A stretch of 64,000 bases of DNA, taken from contig JAFIFJ010000078.1 of assembly GCA_020832085.1 (NCBI GenBank), positions 1-64,000 on the forward strand, given 5' to 3'. The position numbers were made by a program, and so were the translations under genes. Source of the DNA: Gammaproteobacteria bacterium. GTDB taxonomy: Bacteria > Pseudomonadota > Gammaproteobacteria > Pseudomonadales > Azotimanducaceae. Shown piece by piece: positions 26,463-34,898 of the stretch. Numbering within the stretch: position 1 is the first letter of the stretch; each line of letters begins with the position of its first letter. The notes beneath the pieces were generated by a model. It worked only from the letters and a program-made list of their open reading frames with translations. It did not search any database and was not told where the DNA came from.

Positions 26463-27380
26463 TCAGACAACCTCCCAGTTGAACACCTCGTTGGTGCCTT
26501 CCAGCGGCACCAGATGCCCAGACAATGCCGGAAAGCCATGGCTCAAAACGGTCTCCGGGGACCATCCCTCCATGCGGACCACGCTCCGCGACGGACGCGG
26601 CTGGCTCATCAGGATGATTTCGTTCCCCCGGAGCGCGAGAATCTGTCCCGTCACATCCTTGGCCCCGTCTGCCATCAGCGCAACCACTGGGTGAGCAACC
26701 TGGTCTGATCGCATCGCTTCGCGCAAGCGCGCCAACCGCAGACCCTGCTCTTCACTCTTGACCGGAATGGAGGCAAGCATGCGGGTCCAGGCGAAAGGGG
26801 CGACGACATTGGAGCGGATGTTCTTGCGGGCACCTTCCAGCGCAATGCTGCGCGAAAGGCCGACGATGCCGAGCTTGGCCGCGGAATAGTTGGCCTGCCC
26901 GATGTTTCCTACCAGCCCGGCAGAGGAGGTGAAGAAAACAAGTACGCCGTCCTCTTGCTTTCTGAAGTGCTCGATTGCCGCCCTGGCCACGTTGTAGGAG
27001 CCGGTGAGATGCACATCGATGACGCTGCGCCAATCGTCGTCACCCATGTTGTGAAACATCCGGTCACGCAGGATCCCAGCCGGATTAGCCACGGCATGCA
27101 ATCCACCGAAGGCTTCCAAGGCCTTGGCCACCATGGCGTCAGCGCCAGCCCTGTCGGACACGCTGTTCGTATCGGCAATCGCCTCACCACCCGTGGCCCG
27201 GATTTCTTCTACGACCTCCTCGGCGGGATCCGGGAGCCCTTCATTCCGCCCGTCCATGGTGCCACCCAGGTCATTGACCACCACCTTGGCGCCTTGACGA
27301 GCCGCCAGAAGCGCAATCTCACGACCGACGCCTCTACCTGCCCCCGTCACGAGAACGACCTTTCCCTGCAGGACTCCCAT
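26463..27380 (-). CDS. SDR of the peroxisomal multifunctional-enzyme (HSD17B4) type
   Basis: 305 residues, longer than a classical SDR. The cofactor motif TGAGRGVGREIA, the NDLGGTMDG loop, ATGGEAIADTNSV, and the catalytic set in FTSSAGLVGNIGQANYSAAK are those of the (3R)-hydroxyacyl-CoA dehydrogenase part of the eukaryotic and bacterial MFE2 enzymes. The C-terminal extension lacks the hydratase domain. I start at the ATG at 27380, six bases after AAGGAG. Its place between a ligase and a thiolase supports 3-hydroxyacyl-CoA oxidation in a beta-oxidation round controlled by the upstream TauR-type box. Confidence 0.86.
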   Translation of the reverse strand: MGVLQGKVVLVTGAGRGVGREIALLAARQGAKVVVNDLGGTMDGRNEGLPDPAEEVVEEIRATGGEAIADTNSVSDRAGADAMVAKALEAFGGLHAVANPAGILRDRMFHNMGDDDWRSVIDVHLTGSYNVARAAIEHFRKQEDGVLVFFTSSAGLVGNIGQANYSAAKLGIVGLSRSIALEGARKNIRSNVVAPFAWTRMLASIPVKSEEQGLRLARLREAMRSDQVAHPVVALMADGAKDVTGQILALRGNEIILMSQPRPSRSVVRMEGWSPETVLSHGFPALSGHLVPLEGTNEVFNWEVV

Positions 27381-27408
27381 TTCCATCTCCTTCGTAAATC
27401 CCACGACG

Positions 27409-28998
27409 TCAATTGACGCCGCGCTCTGTGCCGGACCAATAAGGCTTGCGCAGCTCGCGTTTCAGTACCTTTCCCGAAGGATTACGTGGAAGCTCATCAA
27501 CAAAATCCACGCTCTTGGGGAGCTTGTACGACGCGAGCCTTTCACGCGCGTAAGTCAGTAGCTCTTCCGCGGAAATCGAGGCCGCACTGCGCAACACCAC
27601 GAAGGCCTTTACCGCCTCGCCCCAACGGGGATCCGGCACCCCAATCACTGCAACGTCTTCAATCTCGGGATGGCCAGACAGGGCGTTCTCCACCTCTGCC
27701 GGATAAACGTTCTCCCCGCCCGAGACGATCATGTCCTTCAGGCGATCCTGGATGTAGAGATAACCGTCGCTATCGAGGTAGCCGGCATCACCCGTGTGCA
27801 CGAAACCATTCATCAGGGTCGTTTCGGTTGCTTCCGGAAGCCTCCAGTAGCCTTTCATGTTCGCAGGCGACGCGATGCATACCTCCCCTACCTGACCCGG
27901 CGGCAGCGACTGTCCGCGCTCGTCCACCACTTTCAGGCGCACTCCAGGCTGCGCCTTTCCTGCCGAACGCATCCGTTCGTTACCGTTGGCATCATGATCT
28001 TCCGGCGGGAGGTAAGTACCTGTTCCGCCGGTTTCCGTCATTCCGTAGATCTGGACGAAACCGCAGCCAAACTTTGCCACCGCGTCGCGAAGCAATTGCA
28101 CCGTGATCGGTGATCCGCCGTACCGTATGAAGGCCAGGGAGGAGAAATCCGTTTCGTCGGCTTTGGGATGTTGAAGCAGCAGGCGAATGGTTGCGGGCAC
28201 CAGAACCAGCTTTCGAATTCGGTGCTTCTGGATGGCGTCCAGCGTCTGGCCGGCATCGAACTCACGAAGAATCACGCTGGTCGCCCCTTCCCGAAGCCCA
28301 CGCAAGCCCCAGTTCAGCCCGCTGACGTGAAAATTGGGAAGGGCAACGAGATTCACAGTGGTCTCGTCAGGCGCTTCGAAGGCCATATCCTGATAAGCCT
28401 CGTTACGCCAGATGTCGAAGAAACTGCGATGCATCAGCTGAACACCTTTCGGATGCCCGGTCGTTCCGCTGGTGTACATCTGAACAGCCACGTCATCCGG
28501 CCCGACTTCGAATGCCGGGTCTTCCGGGCGGCCCGCATCACGCCAGGTGTCAAACGACTGCCATCGAAATGAGTCATTCGTGAGCGAAACGATTCCCTTC
28601 ACCGTCGCCAGCTCTTCTTCGATCTGCTCGATCAGCGAGTGGAATTCGCTCCCGACGAAGACCAGCTTAGCTTCGCAATCATTGAGGATGTAGGCGATCT
28701 CGGGGGCCGAGAGCCGCCAGTTGACCCCAACAAAGGCTACCCCCGTCTTTGCGCAGCCGAACAGCAGCTGGTAGATGAAGTCCGAGTTTTTATCCAGCAC
28801 CGCCACCCGGGACCCGGCGGCCAGCCCGGCATCAAGCAGGGCGTTCCCCACCTGATTCGAAAGGAGGTCGAGTTCTTGATACGAGACGGATTTCTGCTCG
28901 AACAGCAAAGCCGACTTGTTTGGTTTGTCCTGGGCCTGAAAGCGAATCAGATCACCCAGTGTCCGCGAGCCTTCCAGCGATGGATCAGTGTTGACCAT
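27409..28998 (-). CDS. Acyl-CoA synthetase (AMP-forming), fatty-acid/steroid-acid type
   Basis: 529 residues with the full ANL set: VQMYTSGTTGHPKGVQLMH, QIYGMTETGGTGTYLP, the hinge LYIQDRLKDMIVSGGENVYPAEVE split over two strands, and the catalytic lysine in NPSGKVLKREL. I start at the ATG at 28998, eight bases after GGAG; the frame is open above it with no support. It is the first gene of the operon ending in pta and lies 157 bp behind a two-part TauR-type box. An acid released from a taurine conjugate is the natural substrate guess; the sequence alone gives only long-chain or polycyclic acid type. Confidence 0.92.
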   Translation of the reverse strand: MVNTDPSLEGSRTLGDLIRFQAQDKPNKSALLFEQKSVSYQELDLLSNQVGNALLDAGLAAGSRVAVLDKNSDFIYQLLFGCAKTGVAFVGVNWRLSAPEIAYILNDCEAKLVFVGSEFHSLIEQIEEELATVKGIVSLTNDSFRWQSFDTWRDAGRPEDPAFEVGPDDVAVQMYTSGTTGHPKGVQLMHRSFFDIWRNEAYQDMAFEAPDETTVNLVALPNFHVSGLNWGLRGLREGATSVILREFDAGQTLDAIQKHRIRKLVLVPATIRLLLQHPKADETDFSSLAFIRYGGSPITVQLLRDAVAKFGCGFVQIYGMTETGGTGTYLPPEDHDANGNERMRSAGKAQPGVRLKVVDERGQSLPPGQVGEVCIASPANMKGYWRLPEATETTLMNGFVHTGDAGYLDSDGYLYIQDRLKDMIVSGGENVYPAEVENALSGHPEIEDVAVIGVPDPRWGEAVKAFVVLRSAASISAEELLTYARERLASYKLPKSVDFVDELPRNPSGKVLKRELRKPYWSGTERGVN

Positions 28999-29154
28999 AG
29001 TCGTCGCTCCGCCAAATCCCAGGCAGCGCCCTTCGCTGCCGGCCGTCAGAATACGTTGGTGCGGAGCATGGGCTATGGCGACGCAATGCCTGACTGCTCC
29101 GGCCACCTTGCGAGCGCGGCGGGAAGAAACACTAAAGGACACATCGAGGTCGTG

Positions 29155-29187
29155 TTAGCGCCAGTCTACTACAGACGATCAAGCCAG
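29155..29187 (-). promoter_or_regulatory. TauR-type two-part box for the ligase-SDR-thiolase-pta operon
   Basis: Minus-strand half-sites CTGGCTTGAT (29187-29178) and CTGGCGCTAA (29164-29155), 23 bp apart. A -10-like TTTAGT follows after 18 bp (29136-29131). Confidence 0.6.
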
Positions 29188-29197
29188 GCCCGGAGGC

Positions 29198-30718
29198 TCA
29201 GCTGGCGGCGCGCACTGCTCGCCTCGATGGACGCAGCTGATCCACAACCTTGGCCAACGTCGCAACGCCCTTCTCAATCGTCTCCGCCTCAGTGGCGGCG
29301 AATCCCAGGCGGAAATTGGCGTACGGAATATCGGGGCCAGCATAGTGAACGCTACCAGGCTCGATCAGCACGCCCTTGTTGGCGGCTTCGACAGCCAAGA
29401 GATCGGCATTCAACCAATCCGGCCCCTCGATCCAGCAGGCTGACCCACTGAACTTGGACGGAGGGCTGAAGTCAGGGAGGTGCGCGCCCAGTGCGCCGGT
29501 CATGACTTGCCAGCGCTCGCGATAGGCAGTACTCAGGCGTTTAACGTACGAGTCGTAATGGCCATACTCGATGAACAGCGCGACGGCATGCTGAATCAGC
29601 GGAGGCGGGTGCCGGACCATCAGGCGACGCAATGCCCGCGTCTGTTCTATGATCTCGGCATCGGCCACCAGATAACCCAGGCGAAGGCCTGGCCCCAGCG
29701 ACTTCGACAGACTGCCGCAATACAGGACCCGACCGGCTTCATCCTCACTCTTGAGCGCTGGCATGCCTTGGTCCCCGAGCGCCCCTTCAGACGCATAGTC
29801 GTCCTCGATGATTATGATGTCGTGCGATGCCGCTGCCTCCAGCAGCGCTCGACGGCGCTCCTGTGAGAGCTTGACGCCCGTCGGAGACTGGAGGTTGGGT
29901 GTGACGAACACGTAATCGCACGCCGTCACGGCGTCGTCGACAATCAACCCATCCTGGTCGATCTGCAACGGTACGACGTGATCCGACTCGAGCTGGAACA
30001 TGTTGCGGGCATCCGGGTAACCTGGATCCTCGACGCCCACGACATGCGATCGATCAATCAACAGTCGGGCAAGCAGCGCCAGTGCGTTCTGTGCCCCAAG
30101 CGTAATGAGAATGTTCTCTGGCTTGGCCCACACGCCCCTTCGGGGCAAAACACGGCTGCGCAAGTGCTCAACAAGGCCAGAGTCGTCCTGATCCAGCATG
30201 TCGCAACCAGCGTTGGCAATGCTCCGGACGCTCTGAGCCTCCCGCCAGCATTCGCGCCAAGCCGATATGGCCAGCAAGGTCGGATCCCTCTGGCCGTAAA
30301 TGAAGGGAAAGGGGTACCGGCGCCAGTCGTGCGGCTTGCGGATGTTGCGCTGGCCTCTTATCGGAATCTTGAGCCGCCTCCCCCAGTCGATTTCACTTTT
30401 CAGACGGCATTCAGCGCCTTCCCCCGCAGAGGTCACACTCGCTGTCATTTCCGGATTGACGAAGTAACCCTGCCGCTCACGGCTCACCAGATAACCATCG
30501 TCCACCAACTGCTGGTAAGCGAGCGAAACAGTCGTGCGGGAGATCGCCAGCATCCGAGACAGACTTCGACTTGATGGCAAAGGCGTGAGGCAACTGACGC
30601 GGCCATCCGCAATGGCCGCGCTAAGCGCCGTTCGCAACTGGAGCTGAAGCCCTATTCCCCCGGCGTGGTTGATGCCGAGGAGACTTTGCCAAGCCCCTTG
30701 ACCTAGTGAGTCATTCAT
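29198..30718 (-). CDS. tauR: MocR-type (GntR/aminotransferase) regulator, TauR-like
   Basis: 506 residues in two domains. The N-terminal winged helix of GntR type shows LPSSRSLSRMLAISRTTVSLAYQQLVDDGYLVSRERQGYFV in overlapping pieces (about 47-88). The C-terminal domain is a fold-type I aminotransferase with the PLP lysine in CGSLSKSLGPGLRLGYL and the cofactor aspartate in IIIEDDYASEG. MocR regulators sense an amine or aldehyde through PLP; TauR of Rhodobacter capsulatus activates taurine genes from direct repeats like the boxes found here. Starting ATG at 30718 has AGGAT eight bases up. It lies beside the ligase-to-pta operon. Assignment as TauR rests on architecture, neighbours and DNA sites, not on an alignment. 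Confidence 0.82.
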   Translation of the reverse strand: MNDSLGQGAWQSLLGINHAGGIGLQLQLRTALSAAIADGRVSCLTPLPSSRSLSRMLAISRTTVSLAYQQLVDDGYLVSRERQGYFVNPEMTASVTSAGEGAECRLKSEIDWGRRLKIPIRGQRNIRKPHDWRRYPFPFIYGQRDPTLLAISAWRECWREAQSVRSIANAGCDMLDQDDSGLVEHLRSRVLPRRGVWAKPENILITLGAQNALALLARLLIDRSHVVGVEDPGYPDARNMFQLESDHVVPLQIDQDGLIVDDAVTACDYVFVTPNLQSPTGVKLSQERRRALLEAAASHDIIIIEDDYASEGALGDQGMPALKSEDEAGRVLYCGSLSKSLGPGLRLGYLVADAEIIEQTRALRRLMVRHPPPLIQHAVALFIEYGHYDSYVKRLSTAYRERWQVMTGALGAHLPDFSPPSKFSGSACWIEGPDWLNADLLAVEAANKGVLIEPGSVHYAGPDIPYANFRLGFAATEAETIEKGVATLAKVVDQLRPSRRAVRAAS

Positions 30719-30751
30719 CTCTGGCTATCCTGACGGATATTTGTTATCACG

Positions 30752-30768
30752 ATACTCGTTTTAGATAT
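30752..30768. promoter_or_regulatory. AT-rich motif between tauR-like gene and deacylase
   Basis: ATACTCGTTTTAGATAT, a one-insertion variant of a 16-mer seen at 43619 and 62676. It lies in the short divergent promoter of the regulator and the D-aminoacylase-like gene. Confidence 0.4.
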
Positions 30769-30799
30769 ATAGTCAAACTGATTGGCGTGGCGAGGATCC

Positions 30800-32560
30800 A
30801 TGATGCATGACATTCTGATTCGGGGCGGGACCTTGGTGGATGGCCGCGGCGGTGCGCCCGTGACCGGAGATCTGGGGTTGAGGGACGGCCGCATCGCTGC
30901 GATCGGCGGGCGGATCGCAGGCTCCGCCAGGGAAGTCATCGATGCGGCAGGCTGCCTGGTCACGCCGGGCTGGGTGGACGTGCACACCCACTACGACGGC
31001 CAAGCGACCTGGGATGACACCATGAATCCCTCCGCCAGCCACGGCGTTACTACCGTGGTCATGGGCAACTGCGGCGTTGGCTTCGCCCCCGTCCGCCCGG
31101 GTGGGGAGACCGAACTCATCGAGCTCATGGAAGGGGTCGAAGACATTCCCGGATCGGCATTGCACGAAGGCATGCCGTGGGGCAGTTGGGAGAGCTATCC
31201 AGAGTATCTGGACTACTTGGCAAGCCGTGAGTTTGCGCTCGACGTGGGCTCGCTGCTGGCGCATGGAGCAGTTCGGACCTACGTGATGGGCGCGCGCGGA
31301 CGCGATAACGACCCGGCCACCGCGCAGGATCTCGAACACATGGCAGCGCTCGTCACTGAGGGGGTCCGCGCCGGTGGCTTGGGGTTCTCGACCTCACGGA
31401 TTCTCGGCCACCGATCCGTTCGTGGCCAACCGGTTCCCGGAACCTTCGCCGCCGACGACGAAGTTCTGGCCCTGGCGCGCGGCCTCGGCGCGGCCGGTCG
31501 CGGCGTGTTCCAGATGATTCCTTCGAGCACGCTGGGCTCCGGCGCGGCCCTTGGTGGCGAGCCGCGGGGCCTGGCCGAGGAAGTGGAGCTGATGGCGGAA
31601 CTCTCCCGGGTCAGTGGTCGGCCGTTGACGTTCACCCTGTTTCAGGTGAATGAGTGGCGGCAGCGCTGGAAGGAAGTACTCGACCGCATCGTCGTCCTCA
31701 ACGCCAAAGGCGCTCGCCTCTATCCGCAGGTTGGCGTGCGCCCCACGGCAATCGTTCTGAGCCTGGATACCTACCACTCGTTCATGCGCCGGCCCACCTA
31801 TCTGAAGTTGAAATCGCTACCACTGGCCGAGCGCGTCGAACAGATGCGCCGACCCGAAGTGAAGGCCCGCATCCTGGCCGAAGCGAGTGTTCCCCACGAC
31901 CTTCCCGGCACCATGGAGAACGGCATTGCCTTCATGGAACTCAACTTTGCCCAGACTTTCGCCTTGGCCGACAGCAAGGACTACGAGCCAACAGCGGAGC
32001 AATCCTTCGCGAATCGCGCAGCGCAGATCGGGCAGGACCCTTGGTCCTATCTTTACGACTTTCTCGTCAGCGGCAACGGTACCGATTTCCTGGTGATGTA
32101 CTTCACCAACTACAGCGACTACAACCTGGATGCGGTACATGCCATGCAGATGCATGACGCAACAATCACCGGTCTCTCCGATGCCGGCGCCCACGTCGGC
32201 GTGATCTTTGATGCAGTGGCGCCCACTTACCAGCTCACGCACTGGGTCAGGGACCGCAGCCGCGGGCCTCGGCTGCCGCTGGAGCGTGTCGTGTACCGGC
32301 AAACCTTGCGCAACGCTGAGCTCTTCGGTTTCGGTGATCGCGGTTCGCTCGAGGTGGGCAAACGCGCGGATGTTAACGTGATCGATCTTGCGGCGCTCAG
32401 CCTCGGTGACCTGGAAGTGCATCGGGATCTGCCGGCGGGCGGTACACGGCTGCTGCAGCCGGCGACCGGCTATGTCGCGACCTTCGTGAGCGGGATCCGC
32501 ACTCGCGACCATGACCGCGACACCGGTGCGCGACCGGGACGTCTCGTGCGCAGCAACTGA
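30800..32560 (+). CDS. N-acyl-D-amino-acid deacylase family amidohydrolase
   Basis: 586 residues. The family signatures are [13 protein letters not shown] (first metal histidines), [15 protein letters not shown], whose cysteine is the unusual metal ligand of D-aminoacylases, and [10 protein letters not shown] with the catalytic aspartate. These enzymes hydrolyse an N-acyl amide to a free acid and an amine. I start at the ATG at 30800 behind GAGGATCC. The gene is divergent from the tauR-like regulator, so an N-acylated sulfonate amine such as an N-acyltaurine is a reasonable candidate substrate; no such activity is known to me for this family. No TauR-type box was found before it. Confidence 0.85.
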   Translation: MMHDILIRGGTLVDGRGGAPVTGDLGLRDGRIAAIGGRIAGSAREVIDAAGCLVTPGWVDVHTHYDGQATWDDTMNPSASHGVTTVVMGNCGVGFAPVRPGGETELIELMEGVEDIPGSALHEGMPWGSWESYPEYLDYLASREFALDVGSLLAHGAVRTYVMGARGRDNDPATAQDLEHMAALVTEGVRAGGLGFSTSRILGHRSVRGQPVPGTFAADDEVLALARGLGAAGRGVFQMIPSSTLGSGAALGGEPRGLAEEVELMAELSRVSGRPLTFTLFQVNEWRQRWKEVLDRIVVLNAKGARLYPQVGVRPTAIVLSLDTYHSFMRRPTYLKLKSLPLAERVEQMRRPEVKARILAEASVPHDLPGTMENGIAFMELNFAQTFALADSKDYEPTAEQSFANRAAQIGQDPWSYLYDFLVSGNGTDFLVMYFTNYSDYNLDAVHAMQMHDATITGLSDAGAHVGVIFDAVAPTYQLTHWVRDRSRGPRLPLERVVYRQTLRNAELFGFGDRGSLEVGKRADVNVIDLAALSLGDLEVHRDLPAGGTRLLQPATGYVATFVSGIRTRDHDRDTGARPGRLVRSN

Positions 32561-32621
32561 CGTCGGCTACACGCGTGACTCGCAGCGCATCCATTCGTTC
32601 CAGAGGTCTTTCCCAGCTCGT

Positions 32622-32654
32622 CTGGCCCTTCTTGCCCGCGTACTCTGCCTTAAA
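32622..32654 (+). promoter_or_regulatory. Weak possible TauR-type box before the alpha/beta hydrolase
   Basis: CTGGCCCTTC (32622-32631) and CTGCCTTAAA (32645-32654) have the 23-bp phase, but the second half-site has lost a G. Treat as marginal. Confidence 0.3.
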
Positions 32655-32761
32655 CTCACAGGTTTCTTAACGCACCAGCACCCGGCACACGTTCCATACA
32701 GTCAGGCGGCGCTCACCGAAGTCCTGCTGAAAGAAGAATCTCGCGGAGAACCGACAGACCC

Positions 32762-33724
32762 ATGGACAGAAAGCAAATCATTGAGACGGCGCCCGGGATA
32801 CGCTTGTCAGTTGGCGTCGCGGGTAGCGGTCCTCTTGTCATCCTCATGCACGGCTGGCCGGAACTGGGGCTGTCGTGGCGACATCAGGTCGAACCGCTGG
32901 TAGCCGCTGGCTATACCGTCGCTGTGCCCGACATGCGGGGGTACGGTGAGTCATCGCAACCGCGCGACATCACCGCCTATCATCTCGACGCGTTAGCTGA
33001 CGATATGGCCGCTGTCGCGCATGCCCTTGGCGCAAGTCGCTGGGTATCAGTGGGGCACGATTGGGGCGCGCCGGTTGCATGGCGTACCGCACTGCGCTTT
33101 CCGGAAGCGGTGGCGGGGGTGTTTGCTTTGAGTGTTCCCTATATTCCCGCGCCCCCACCCGAGCACGATGAGGGTTTCAGAGAGGCGTTTCCCGACCGCT
33201 TTTTTTACATTCGTTACTTTCAGGAGGTCGGCGGGCCCGAAGCGGAGCTGGAAAAGGACCCCAGGGCTGCGCTCAAGAAAATGTTCTTTGCCCTGTCCGG
33301 TGATGCTCCCAAGGACGAGTGGGTGAAGATGCGCCCGCGGGACACCAAGCTGTTGCCGGATCTCGTCGAGCCACCGCCGGAACCACTGTCGTTCATGAGT
33401 GATGAAGAACTGGACCGCTACGCCGATCAGTATCACAAGAGCGGTTTCTTCGGCAGCCTCAGCTGGTATCGCAACTCGAGGAAGAATGCTGAAGCGGGTC
33501 GTTCCTATGGGGATCAGCGCATCCGGCAGCCCACAGGCTTTCTTTGCGGTGACAAGGAGATCGTACTCACCATGGTGCCGACCGCGCTGGAGATGCAAAG
33601 ACAACTATGCGATGACCTGAGACAGGAGATCATCCTCCCCGGTTCCGGACACTGGATCCAGCAGGAGCGTCCCGACGAGGTCTCGGAGGCCCTGATCGGA
33701 TTTCTGGGGTCGATCCGGATCTGA
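32762..33724 (+). CDS. Alpha/beta hydrolase, epoxide-hydrolase-like
   Basis: 320 residues. The oxyanion segment HGWPELGLSWRHQ, the nucleophile Asp in VSVGHDWGAPVAW and the histidine in LPGSGHWIQQERPDEV give an Asp-based triad as in epoxide hydrolases and haloacid dehalogenases of this fold; a serine hydrolase would show GxSxG. The cap contains the long SWYRNSRKN region typical of soluble epoxide hydrolases. It would open an epoxide to a diol, or hydrolyse an ester if relaxed. No strong ribosome site is seen. It lies in the hydrolase block between an amidohydrolase and the TauD-like gene. Confidence 0.85.
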   Translation: MDRKQIIETAPGIRLSVGVAGSGPLVILMHGWPELGLSWRHQVEPLVAAGYTVAVPDMRGYGESSQPRDITAYHLDALADDMAAVAHALGASRWVSVGHDWGAPVAWRTALRFPEAVAGVFALSVPYIPAPPPEHDEGFREAFPDRFFYIRYFQEVGGPEAELEKDPRAALKKMFFALSGDAPKDEWVKMRPRDTKLLPDLVEPPPEPLSFMSDEELDRYADQYHKSGFFGSLSWYRNSRKNAEAGRSYGDQRIRQPTGFLCGDKEIVLTMVPTALEMQRQLCDDLRQEIILPGSGHWIQQERPDEVSEALIGFLGSIRI

Positions 33725-33844
33725 ACGGGGGTCTTTCCGTCGTCACGCTTGAGGTACGGATCTCGAACGAGCGGTCGCGCGCCCCAGTGCCTGCAGCCGC
33801 TAGTTTCTTCCGTCCTGGTCCCGCAAACGGCGGGCTGGTCGGCC

Positions 33845-33877
33845 CTGGCCTTATCGGCCGCGTCCATCTGGGGCTAC
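33845..33877 (+). promoter_or_regulatory. TauR-type two-part box for the TauD-like dioxygenase
   Basis: Half-sites CTGGCCTTAT (33845-33854) and CTGGGGCTAC (33868-33877), 23 bp apart, ending 60 bp before the start codon. Confidence 0.58.
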
Positions 33878-33937
33878 CTGTAGCTATCGTGGTGCGAATA
33901 CATTCGAACGAAGTTGCGGCAAGAAGAGTAGGCAACG

Positions 33938-34858
33938 ATGGCGCGTCGTACTTTGAAGGACTTTTATGGGCCTCGAGTTGCCCAACGGGTCGCTGAGGGC
34001 TGGAAGTTCGAGCCTTACCGGCGGATCAACCTGACCCCCCTGACTCCTACCATCGGCGCCGAAGTCGGAGATGTGGATCTGGCCTTGCCCTTGGAAGCCG
34101 AAGTGATCGATGAGGTTCGGCAGGCCCTGGCGGAATGGAAAGTTCTGTTCTTTCGCGAGCAGCGAATCACCCGCGAGCGCCAAGTGGAGTTTGCCGCCGT
34201 CTTCGGCCCCGTCGAGGGGCATCCGTTTGCGAGGCTCACCGGAGTCTATGGAAAGGCGCAGCCCGATGATGCGCCAGAAGTGTTCCGGTTCGTCAAGGAC
34301 GAGCGGAGTCCCGGCGTCGAGAACTTCTGGCACAACGACCTCAGCTTCCAGCCTTGCCCTTCGATGGCTACGGTACTGCGAGCGGTGGAAGTCCCACCAG
34401 TGGGCGGAGACACCCTATGGTGCGACATGGCCGCCGCCTTCGAGAACCTCCCCGAGGATTTGAAAGAACGTGTCTCGAACCTTTCGGCAGAGCACGACTG
34501 GTTCGACAACTTCGGCAACACCATGTCGGAAGAGGCGAGAAACCAACTTCGCCCTCATCACCCACCGGTCATTCACCCCGTCGCCCCGCGGCACCCCGTA
34601 ACCGGTCGTCGTTGCCTGTTCGTCAATCGGATTTTTACCAAGCGAATCATCGATGTGGGCGCGCAAGAGAGCAAGGAGTTGCTCGAGACCTTGTTCGAAC
34701 AGCCGAACTACTGTGAGTATCAGTGCCGGTTTCGGTGGAGACCGGATTCCATCGCACTCTGGGACAATCGCGCGTCGCAGCACTACGCGGTTTCGGACTA
34801 CGCCCCCCAGCGTCGCGTGATGGAACGGGTCAGCGTTCAAGGGCCTCGTCCGGCGTGA
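33938..34858 (+). CDS. TauD/TfdA-family Fe(II)/2-oxoglutarate dioxygenase
   Basis: 306 residues. The iron ligands are His132 and Asp134 (FWHNDLSF) and His282 (RASQHYAVSDY), with Arg292/293 for 2-oxoglutarate in QRRVMERV. The family includes taurine dioxygenase, which releases sulfite and aminoacetaldehyde from taurine, and alkyl sulfatases such as AtsK. Compared with E. coli TauD the substrate loops differ, so a larger sulfonate, a sulfate ester or an aryloxy acid is equally possible. A TauR-type box 60 bp upstream places it in the taurine regulon and favours a sulfonate or taurine conjugate. It is followed 40 bp later by a YtcJ-like amidohydrolase. Confidence 0.88.
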   Translation: MARRTLKDFYGPRVAQRVAEGWKFEPYRRINLTPLTPTIGAEVGDVDLALPLEAEVIDEVRQALAEWKVLFFREQRITRERQVEFAAVFGPVEGHPFARLTGVYGKAQPDDAPEVFRFVKDERSPGVENFWHNDLSFQPCPSMATVLRAVEVPPVGGDTLWCDMAAAFENLPEDLKERVSNLSAEHDWFDNFGNTMSEEARNQLRPHHPPVIHPVAPRHPVTGRRCLFVNRIFTKRIIDVGAQESKELLETLFEQPNYCEYQCRFRWRPDSIALWDNRASQHYAVSDYAPQRRVMERVSVQGPRPA

Positions 34859-34898
34859 GCACCCGTGACCATGCATTTTCAATAGCCCTCCAACCGTC

